DNA of 64,000 nucleotides, from contig JAWXTR010000003.1 in the NCBI GenBank assembly GCA_044433365.1, positions 1-64,000 of the forward strand, in the 5' to 3' direction. The position numbers were made by a program, and so were the translations under genes. This document shows, piece after piece, positions 36,407 to 43,280 of this stretch (its first letter is position 1; each line of letters starts with the position of its first letter). This DNA is from CAMQVM01 sp044433365 (GTDB lineage Bacteria; Bacteroidota; Bacteroidia; Bacteroidales; Rikenellaceae). The notes under the pieces were generated by a model, which was given only the letters and a program-made list of their open reading frames with translations, was not told where the DNA came from and ran no database searches.

Positions 36407-37945
36407 CTACTCCCTAGTCACTAGCTTCTTACCGCTACGAACCCCCAAATCAGAGAGCATTTCAGCTTGGCGAATAAGATTACCACTACCTGTTGATAGT
36501 TTATTCATCGCATTATCATAGCTACGTGTAGTTTGGTCTATATTTCGCTTGATAGCCTCCATATCGGTCAGAAAGCCTGCAAATTTATCGAGCATTAATG
36601 CCCCACGTTTTGCAATTTCGATAGCATTTTTATTCTGCGCATCTCTACTCCAAAGGTCGTAAATCAATTTTAAAGCAGTAATTAGATGTGTTGGAGTTAC
36701 AAGTAATATTTTTTTCTTGTAGGCATACTCCCAAAGAGCAGTATCAGATGTTAGAGCAAGCATATAGGCAGGCTCAACAGCCATAAACATCATCACAAAA
36801 TCTAACGACTCGTTTTTATATTCATAACGCTTAGCACTAAGTGAATCAATATGGCGACGCACCGAAATGATATGCTCTTTTTCAGCGGTTTCAGCCTCTT
36901 CTACAGTTGTAGCTGAACTATAACGTACATAGGCGGTCATCGACACTTTAGAGTCGATTATCACCTCTCTGCCATCTGGATAGCGCACAATTACATCAGG
37001 GCGAAGTATATTTCCCTCATCGGCACGTGTACTCTCTTGCAAAAAGTAGTGTTCACCTTCGGTTAGTCCCGAGTTTGTCAATATTTTTTCAAGAATCATC
37101 TCACCCCAATCCCCTTGAAATTTAGGGTTGTATTCTCCCTTAATCGCTTTTACTAAAGAGGTCGCCTCATTGCCCAATTTATGGTTTAATTCCATCAATT
37201 TTCCTAGCTCAGTGCGAAGTGCAGCACCCTCTTTTGCAGAATCTATATTTTGTCTATCTACTCTCTTCCCAAACTCCGAAAGCTCACGAGCTAATGGCTC
37301 TACAAGGCGAGTAACGCTTTGCGAAGAGTCCGCCAGAAATTTTTCACTACGTTTTTCGATAATTTCGTGAGCTACATTTTCGAAAATAGTTTTGAATTGC
37401 TCTTGTTGCTGTTCATTTTGCTGATTTATAAGCTCTTCACGCTTTTTTAAAGAGTTTATCTGCTCTTGATAACTGCTTATTTCAGAGCTTAGAGAACTGT
37501 TTTTTTCTCTTATTTGTGAAATATTTTCGGCAAATTCAGCTATTTGGGTTTCTAGCTCTTTTTGTCGCTCTAAAAGCCTATTTTCTGCAAGTTTAGCACC
37601 ATTAATCTGCTCTTTATAACCGCTTGCTTGAGCCAACAATTGGCTGTTTTGCTCTATTTGAGAAGCTAAAGAGTCTCTGAGGTTCTCAACTTGTGCAACT
37701 ATATTGTTAAAACTAACATTTTGCTGCTCTTCTCGCTCTTTAAGTGCTCTAATTTGCTCATTTGCAACGCTTAGCTCTGACAATAGTGAGCTATTACGAG
37801 CGGCAATCTCTTCTATCTGTTGAGAGAAGGCATCACGTTGCTCAAAAATTTCGTATTCTCTTTCATCACTTCTCTTTTTACTCTGTCTAGCTATCAAAAA
37901 GGCTGCAACTATAGCAATTAATGCAACAACGAGTGTTCCCAACAT
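36407..37945 (-). CDS. rmuC: DNA recombination protein RmuC
   Basis: Nuclease-like protein that limits inversions and aberrant recombination at short inverted repeats; relevant here because the window is full of them. It has 512 residues from the ATG at 37945 (MLGTLVVALIAIVAAFLIA). An upstream in-frame ATG at 37963 encodes MNYEL, which is simply the ATTATGAATTA spacer repeat, so it is not used. An N-terminal membrane anchor, a long glutamine-rich coiled coil (about 25-200) and the RmuC core with GDWGEMILEKIL and VIIDSKVSMTAYVRY are visible. Confidence 0.93.
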   Translation of the reverse strand: MLGTLVVALIAIVAAFLIARQSKKRSDEREYEIFEQRDAFSQQIEEIAARNSSLLSELSVANEQIRALKEREEQQNVSFNNIVAQVENLRDSLASQIEQNSQLLAQASGYKEQINGAKLAENRLLERQKELETQIAEFAENISQIREKNSSLSSEISSYQEQINSLKKREELINQQNEQQQEQFKTIFENVAHEIIEKRSEKFLADSSQSVTRLVEPLARELSEFGKRVDRQNIDSAKEGAALRTELGKLMELNHKLGNEATSLVKAIKGEYNPKFQGDWGEMILEKILTNSGLTEGEHYFLQESTRADEGNILRPDVIVRYPDGREVIIDSKVSMTAYVRYSSATTVEEAETAEKEHIISVRRHIDSLSAKRYEYKNESLDFVMMFMAVEPAYMLALTSDTALWEYAYKKKILLVTPTHLITALKLIYDLWSRDAQNKNAIEIAKRGALMLDKFAGFLTDMEAIKRNIDQTTRSYDNAMNKLSTGSGNLIRQAEMLSDLGVRSGKKLVTRE

Positions 37946-37948
37946 TAT

Positions 37949-37987
37949 TAATTCATAATTCATAATTCACAATTCATAATTTATAAT
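37949..37987. repeat. AT-rich AATTCATAATT array
   Basis: Tandem units fill the rmuC-DUF3109 junction and create a false upstream start for rmuC. Confidence 0.75.
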
Positions 37988-38574
37988 TATACACCCTCTA
38001 TCTCCCCTTTTTCAATAATTTCGTCGACCTCTGTCAAATATTGGTAGAAAGTCTCACCAAAGGCTCTGATAATTGGCTCTTTTAGTGATTGATACACCTT
38101 TACCTTGCTCTTTAGTCCGCATTTTACTGCATCTGAGCAGACGCTCCAGCGGTGGTAGTTTAGCCCTATCATTCCATTGTTAAAGGTCTTTGTACGAATT
38201 GGATATAGATGGCATGAAATAGGTTTTTTATAATCAATTTCACCAGCTCTATACGCTTTTTCGATAGCACAAAGGGTTAGTCCTCCCTCGTTAACTGTAT
38301 AGGCACACTCTGCTCCATTTACTAGTGGAGTTGTAAGGTCGCCATCGCTATCAATTACAAAAATTCCCTGCTCATCTATCGCTTCAGCCCCCTCTGGGGT
38401 CATATATTTTTTGATTATTTCGATATTTTTATCAATCTCATCCACTTCGTCTACCTCTAACGGTGCACCGCTATCGCCCTCGACGCAGCAGATACCTTTA
38501 CAGGCTGCTAAATCGCAGCAAAAATACTCTTCAAAAATATCTTGACTTACAATTTTATCTTCTATCTCTATCAT
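37987..38574 (-). CDS. DUF3109 family protein
   Basis: Cysteine-rich cytoplasmic protein of 195 residues found across Bacteroidota. The N-terminal cluster FCCDLAACKGICCVEGD, plus later Cys in CAYTVNEGG, CAIEKAY, CHLYPIR and CSDAVKCG, suggests an Fe-S or zinc site similar to YkgJ-type proteins. No enzymatic function is known to me. The gene lies between rmuC and recR on the same strand. Confidence 0.87.
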   Translation of the reverse strand: MIEIEDKIVSQDIFEEYFCCDLAACKGICCVEGDSGAPLEVDEVDEIDKNIEIIKKYMTPEGAEAIDEQGIFVIDSDGDLTTPLVNGAECAYTVNEGGLTLCAIEKAYRAGEIDYKKPISCHLYPIRTKTFNNGMIGLNYHRWSVCSDAVKCGLKSKVKVYQSLKEPIIRAFGETFYQYLTEVDEIIEKGEIEGV

Positions 38575-38627
38575 TTTTTTATTTCTTTATCTGTTTAGAA
38601 GTTCCCTTTAATGGTTGGTTATATATG

Positions 38628-38812
38628 TGAATAAAGGTTTGAGCTTTTTAAGCTATTTTTGCTATTCGAGTTATAAAAAAATAACTTTTGTTAATGCTTT
38701 TTAAAAAAAAGCACGCCCTTTGGGCTGGCAAAAATCGTTCACTTTCGTTCACGGCTTCGCTCCGCTCGCAAAGAGCGGAAGAAGGGCTTTCTTGCCCTTT
38801 ATTGGTATTATA
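38628..38812. repeat. AATAAAGGTTTGA element, complete copy
   Basis: About 185 bases bounded by AATAAAGGTTTGAGC and GCCCTTTATTGGTATT. The internal part holds AAAAAGCACGCCC and GGCTTCGCTCCGCTCGC with local inverted repeats. It is related to the copies at 34872-35302 and 61305-61455. It sits between recR and DUF3109. Confidence 0.65.
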
Positions 38813-38821
38813 TACAGTTTG

Positions 38822-39415
38822 TTACATCTCAATTCTGTTATTTAGAGCATGAACAAGCGTAATTTCATCGGTTAAATCGATTCCTTCGCCCACTCCAATA
38901 CCCTTTGCAATAGCCGAAACCTTCACTCCATAAGGTTCTAGTTTTCGACGAATATAAAAGGCTGTTGTATCGCCCTCTACCGACGAGGGAAGAGCTAAAA
39001 TAGCCTCTTTCACCTCTCCGTTTCTTACATTATCCTCCAACAGGTCGATTTTAAGCATTGATGGCGAAATTCCTTGCATTGGCGAGATTACCCCTCCAAG
39101 CACATGGTAAAGCCCATTATAGCTCCCTGTTGCCTCAATCGAGAATAAATCTTTGACCTGCTCTACAACGCATACCACCGACTTATCTCTCGACATATCA
39201 CTACAGATAGGGCATATTGGGGTGTCGGATATATTATTGCAGAGGGTGCAATATTTTATATTTAACCTAAAATTTTCGATGGCTCTAGCTAATGCAACAG
39301 AGTTAATTTCGGGTTGTCGTAGCAGATGTAGTGCAAGTCGCAACGCCGAACGCTCTCCAACCGATGGTAGTTTTGCAAGCTCCTCTACTACACGTGTTAA
39401 AAGTTCGCTTTTCAT
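38822..39415 (-). CDS. recR: recombination mediator RecR
   Basis: RecFOR-pathway protein of 197 residues that helps load RecA at gaps. The order of domains is helix-hairpin-helix (LPSVGERSALRLALHL, about 15-30), a C4 zinc finger (CTLCNNISDTPICPIC, about 57-72), Toprim (VCVVEQVKDLFSIEAT) and a C-terminal Walker-B-like region. The gene starts 5 bases beyond the stop of the M16 gene upstream, so they form one transcription unit. Confidence 0.96.
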   Translation of the reverse strand: MKSELLTRVVEELAKLPSVGERSALRLALHLLRQPEINSVALARAIENFRLNIKYCTLCNNISDTPICPICSDMSRDKSVVCVVEQVKDLFSIEATGSYNGLYHVLGGVISPMQGISPSMLKIDLLEDNVRNGEVKEAILALPSSVEGDTTAFYIRRKLEPYGVKVSAIAKGIGVGEGIDLTDEITLVHALNNRIEM

Positions 39416-39420
39416 TATAA

Positions 39421-40671
39421 CTATGAATAAATTACAACCGATAAATCTTCACGGTTTAGATATTTTTGAGCTACCTGTTGCAATTTCTCAGCTGTAATAT
39501 TTCCAATTTCCGAAATCATCTGTTCGGTAGCACTATTTGTAACCTCATTTTGGATATTTTCGATTGTTACATCGGCAATTCCAAACGGACCATCTAAGAT
39601 ACGTATCACCTCACCTATTATCACACGTTTTACCATATCAAGCTCTTCGGTGCCAATAAGTTCGTTTTTAAGAATCTCAATTTCTGTAAAAATCTGCTCA
39701 ATTGCCTTATCGGTTGTCTCTTTTTCTAGCTCCGATGAGATAATAAAATAGCCACTATCTTGCATATTTACCGCTGCTGCATGTACCCCGTAGGTGTAGC
39801 CATTCTCTTCACGGAGATTTTGCATAAGTCGAGAGCTGAAATAGCCTCCGAGCACTGTTGCAAGCACCTGCATAGGTATAAAATCGGGATGGTTGCGTGA
39901 GAATAGCACACGACCGATATTTATAGAGGATTGCACACTTTCGCTATTTTCCACCCTTATCACCTCACCTTTTGCAGTTGGGTTTTCGGTAACTCTACGC
40001 ATATCTTCCCACTTTGGAAGTGAGTCGACAAGGCGTGCAACATCCTCAATCACTTCAGCTCCAATATTTCCACTTAAAACCACAAAAAGGTTGTTTCGAT
40101 TGTAGAATTTATTGTAGAATTGTTTTAAATCATCGACTGTAAGATTGTCGTAATCGGTAGCATTCGAGAAAATTGCATAATCATGCTTCTCTCCAAATAT
40201 AGATTTGACAAAAGCTTCACGAGAGCGCACTTTCATTTTTTCTCTTTCGATTGTAAGCGCAGCTTTTCGTTTAGAGGCGTAGACATCTAACTCTGACTGC
40301 AAAAAGCGTGGACGTAAGATTACATCTTTTAGTAAAGAAATTGCATTTTCAGTAAATCTTCCTAATGTACAAATTGTAATGACGCAATAGTCTCTATCTA
40401 CAGTAACGTCGTAGTAGATTCCATAGAAATCCAACATTTGCGCAACCTCATGCGAGGTGTAATTTCCACACCCCTCTGTTAGAAGATTGGCAGTGGCAGA
40501 GGCAACAAAAGATTTTGTTTGATATTTCACTCCTGCACAAAAAACTAGCGAAATTCGCACAACATCCTGAGCAGGTGCAACAATCGTATAAAACTTCACA
40601 CCCCCCTTAGAAGCACTTAGAGCGGGGTGTAATACCGAAATGTTATCTATTTTCTTAATTTCTGGCAACAT
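39421..40671 (-). CDS. M16-family insulinase-like protein, zinc motif absent
   Basis: Protein of 416 residues with both M16 halves: FVASATANLLTEG at about 53-65 and a C-terminal half containing NYREENGYTYGVHA-like sequence (LREENGYTYGVHAAA, about 290). The HxxEH zinc motif of active M16 peptidases, expected near residues 55-60, is missing; that place reads SATANLLTEGC. It is therefore probably the inactive partner of a heterodimeric M16 peptidase or a chaperone-like binder. No active partner gene is adjacent. It has no signal peptide. Confidence 0.85.
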   Translation of the reverse strand: MLPEIKKIDNISVLHPALSASKGGVKFYTIVAPAQDVVRISLVFCAGVKYQTKSFVASATANLLTEGCGNYTSHEVAQMLDFYGIYYDVTVDRDYCVITICTLGRFTENAISLLKDVILRPRFLQSELDVYASKRKAALTIEREKMKVRSREAFVKSIFGEKHDYAIFSNATDYDNLTVDDLKQFYNKFYNRNNLFVVLSGNIGAEVIEDVARLVDSLPKWEDMRRVTENPTAKGEVIRVENSESVQSSINIGRVLFSRNHPDFIPMQVLATVLGGYFSSRLMQNLREENGYTYGVHAAAVNMQDSGYFIISSELEKETTDKAIEQIFTEIEILKNELIGTEELDMVKRVIIGEVIRILDGPFGIADVTIENIQNEVTNSATEQMISEIGNITAEKLQQVAQKYLNREDLSVVIYS

Positions 40672-40712
40672 TATTTCTTAAATTTAGCTTCAAAAGTAGT
40701 TAAAATTAATGA

Positions 40713-40812
40713 ATTATGCCAATAAAGGTTTGAAATTTTCAAACCTTTATTGGCATAATTTATGGGAACTTCTAAAACAGAAAAGCTTCGGAAGTGATAT
40801 TTTAGAAGTTCC
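40713..40812. repeat. two small palindromes: AATAAAGG pair and GGGAACTTCTAA pair
   Basis: 40713-40759 is an essentially perfect palindrome made of both ends of the AATAAAGG element (GCCAATAAAGGTTTGAAA ... TTTCAAACCTTTATTGGC). 40763-40815 is a short GGGAACTTCTAAAA ... TTTTAGAAGTTCCC element with a GAAAAGCTTCGG inner hairpin. Together they could act as the sulfatase terminator. Confidence 0.7.
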
Positions 40813-42309
40813 CTAAAATATTAGTGAACTATATTTGCCAGCTTTTAACCCTTTTGTCCCATTACGAAGCAGTAGAGAGGTGCAAAGTCGCTCTTCGAGT
40901 GATTTTTGCATCTGGCGAGCTATATCTTCATATTTTGGGTCGTTATATAGATTTGTTAGCTCATTTGGATCTTCAATTAAATCGAAAAGCCAAGGCTCGT
41001 CTATTAGACTCAACACCAATTTGTATCTATCGTCGACAGCAGCAGCCCAGTCGTTCTCTTCACCAGAGAGATATACCATGCGACTTTGATCTTTAATGTT
41101 GTTCGAGGTGAAGTCGGAAGAGTCGTCTACTCCTGTAAATGTGGTCGAACCATCAACTCCCATCATAGCTAATATAGTTGGGGTAAAGTTTACATTTGAA
41201 TACGATTTTGTAAGTACCTTGCCAGCTTTAATTGCTTTAGGATAACGAATTACAAAAGGGATACGAGTAGAGCCTTCATAAGGATTACCTTTGTTCATAC
41301 GTCCATGTTCACCATACATTTCACCATGGTCAGCTGTAAAAACAATTATAGTGTTGTCGAGAACTCCATTGTCATCCAACGCTTTAAGAAGTCGACCTAC
41401 AGAATCATCAATATGGCTCACCATACCGAAATAATTTTTCAAGCCCTCTACGTTTAATGAGTCAGTATCGTTTTTACCTGTATCAGCCCAAAGTGGACGA
41501 GCTGCTCTATTTGCTGCTGAGCCAGAAATTGGCATCGTTGGTTCTATATCTTTATACTTGTCGTAATACTCTGGCAAGGCGTAGTCAGGAGTATGTGGGT
41601 CGGGAATAGATAGCATTATAGCAAATGGTTTTTTGCTATCTCTATTGATTATATCGATTGTTTTGTCGGTGAAAAAATCGGTCATGTGAACTAGCTCATA
41701 CTCATCTTTTATCGCCTTTGTAACTTGATTTTTATTTAAGGCTGTAATCACCTCTCCATCTTTATCGAGCTGAAAAAATGGTGCATGCCCTGAGTTCATC
41801 ATATATTTGTTGTCGGTAAACCCACCATTGTAAGCCACATTAAAGGTGTATTTTCCCTCTCCTCCCGACATATGCCATTTGCCTACATAAGAGGTTGCAT
41901 AGCCATTATCTCTAAGAATTGTTCCAAATGTTGGCATATCTTTGCGTAGGGCAAGCTCATTATGCCATGCGCCTGTTTCGTTAGGGTAGTGACCAGTAAC
42001 AAAACATGAACGAGATGGTGTAGAAACAGGAGTGGAGCAGTAGTAGCGCATACATATAGCTCCCTCTTTTGCCAAACGGTCGATATTTGGGGTAGTTGAG
42101 TTGCAATCTTTCCCCCAAACAAACGCTTCGCTCTGAGGTAAAAGCTCTTGGTAGCAGCTTAAAGTCCGAAAGCTGTGTTCGTCGGTGTGAATTACTAAAA
42201 GATTTGGCATATCGCCATTAGATGTAGCTATTGAGCCATTTGAAGCTCCACTGTTGCATCCTGAAAGTGCTATTGCACTAGCTGTAAGATAGTAGAATGT
42301 TTTATTCAT
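40813..42309 (-). CDS. sulfatase (S1 family), lipoprotein
   Basis: Arylsulfatase-superfamily hydrolase of 498 residues, expected to remove sulfate esters from glycans or small molecules outside the inner membrane. A lipoprotein signal ends in ALSGC (Cys18). Metal-binding Asp is in VIHTDEHSF. The maturation motif S/C-x-P-S/A-x-R reads S96-T-P-S-R100. This makes it a serine-type sulfatase that needs the radical-SAM maturase (anSME) for its formylglycine; no maturase gene is in the window. A second metal site is FTADHGEMYGEHG. Substrate unknown; mucin or host glycosaminoglycans are likely in Bacteroidales. Confidence 0.92.
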   Translation of the reverse strand: MNKTFYYLTASAIALSGCNSGASNGSIATSNGDMPNLLVIHTDEHSFRTLSCYQELLPQSEAFVWGKDCNSTTPNIDRLAKEGAICMRYYCSTPVSTPSRSCFVTGHYPNETGAWHNELALRKDMPTFGTILRDNGYATSYVGKWHMSGGEGKYTFNVAYNGGFTDNKYMMNSGHAPFFQLDKDGEVITALNKNQVTKAIKDEYELVHMTDFFTDKTIDIINRDSKKPFAIMLSIPDPHTPDYALPEYYDKYKDIEPTMPISGSAANRAARPLWADTGKNDTDSLNVEGLKNYFGMVSHIDDSVGRLLKALDDNGVLDNTIIVFTADHGEMYGEHGRMNKGNPYEGSTRIPFVIRYPKAIKAGKVLTKSYSNVNFTPTILAMMGVDGSTTFTGVDDSSDFTSNNIKDQSRMVYLSGEENDWAAAVDDRYKLVLSLIDEPWLFDLIEDPNELTNLYNDPKYEDIARQMQKSLEERLCTSLLLRNGTKGLKAGKYSSLIF

Positions 42310-42460
42310 ACTCAGATGGTTAGGTTAGAAAATAGGGGTAAAAAAAATATTGGAAAATTCCTTCTATATATTATTAATACCACAAATATATAGAAAAAAA
42401 TATAAAAAACAGTCAGTATACTCCTAAAGTTATTAAATTTAAATAAATTTTACAAAAAGT

Positions 42461-42490
42461 TTTGATTATCAAATAAATTAACTAACTTTG
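42461..42490 (+). promoter_or_regulatory. promoter of rpsO
   Basis: TTTG (42461-42464), 18 bp, TAACTTTG (42483-42490): a near-consensus Bacteroidota promoter, with a leader of about 20 bases before the rpsO ATG. Confidence 0.8.
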
Positions 42491-42517
42491 CACCCGAATT
42501 TAATAAATATAAAAAAG

Positions 42518-42790
42518 ATGAGCTACATTTCTTCAGAGAAAAAGCAAGAGCTATTTAGCACTTACGGAACGTCTAATACCGACACAGGTTCACCAGAGAG
42601 CCAAATTGCGTTATTTTCTTACCGTATCAGCCACCTTACTCAACATCTAAAGGCTAACAAACATGACTATGGAACACAACGTTCTCTACTTCGTCTAGTA
42701 GGTAAACGTCGTAGTTTGTTAAACTACCTTAAAAATGTTGATATCGAGCGATACAGAGCAATCATTAAGGCTTTAGGTCTTAGAAAATAA
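42518..42790 (+). CDS. rpsO: 30S ribosomal protein S15
   Basis: Binds 16S rRNA early in 30S assembly. It has 90 residues from the ATG at 42518 (MSYISSEKKQELF). A TTG-started extension overlaps the promoter and is rejected. The family signature TGSPESQIALFSYRISHLTQHLK and the C-terminal RRSLLNYLKNVDIERY are present. Monocistronic, with its own promoter and terminator. Confidence 0.97.
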   Translation: MSYISSEKKQELFSTYGTSNTDTGSPESQIALFSYRISHLTQHLKANKHDYGTQRSLLRLVGKRRSLLNYLKNVDIERYRAIIKALGLRK

Positions 42791-42815
42791 TACATTCGTA
42801 AGTTATTTGCAAAAA

Positions 42816-42847
42816 AAATCCCGAACCTTAGAGGTTTGGGATTTTTT
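42816..42847 (+). terminator. rho-independent terminator of rpsO
   Basis: AATCCCGAACCT / AGGTTTGGGATT stem with a TAG loop, followed by TTTT. Confidence 0.85.
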
Positions 42848-42885
42848 GCGTTTTGGTAAATTATACACCTATTGTGTATCAAAAG

Positions 42886-43275
42886 GGCTCATTCTCAAAA
42901 TCTGTTTCCGGCCCCAGTAGAGACGTAGCCCTGCTACGTCTAAAATAGAATTTTGCAAAGCAAAATGAGCTTACCAAGCAATAATAAATAGAATTTCGCA
43001 AAGTAACCAAAATTGAATTTGCCAAGCCAAATTCACACCCAGACGTAGCAAGGCTACGTCTCTACTGCCGAGTCATAAATTGCAGGGAACTTCTAATAAT
43101 TGGATTTTAGCGCTTTTTCATTTTGAGGCTTCATCTTTGAATTTTACAAAATGCGCCGTAGGCACCACTACGCCCACATTTTGTAAAATCCAAATCTAAA
43201 ACCTCAAAATTAAAAATCGAATAAAACCAATTATTAGAACTCCCCTGTAATTCATAACAACAGATTTTGAGAATG
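42886..43275. repeat. ISL3-end MITE with a second MITE nested inside
   Basis: The left end GGCTCATTCTCAAAATCTG is at 42886 and the right end ACAGATTTTGAGAATGG finishes near 43275. Inside are palindromes at 42917-42941 and 43041-43065 (GTAGAGACG-TAGC...), as in 34908-35113. At 43084-43246 a complete 163-bp GGGAACTTCTAA MITE, nearly identical to 8071-8234, has inserted. The region accounts for most of the rpsO-GH2 gap and holds no gene. Confidence 0.8.
43084..43246. repeat. GGGAACTTCTAA MITE, copy 2 (nested)
   Basis: AGGGAACTTCTAATAATTGG at the left pairs with CCAATTATTAGAACTCCCCT at the right. The central hairpin TTTTACAAAATG ... CATTTTGTAAAA has the tip CGTAGGCACCACTACG. Stem changes relative to copy 1 (TTGC to TTAC and GCAA to GTAA) are on both arms, so pairing is kept. 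Confidence 0.8.
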
Positions 43276-43280
43276 GATTC

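Noticed and set aside
37945..37963. Upstream ATG of rmuC
   Set aside because: Its codons MNYEL are a unit of the AT-rich spacer repeat, and the membrane anchor begins cleanly at the next ATG.
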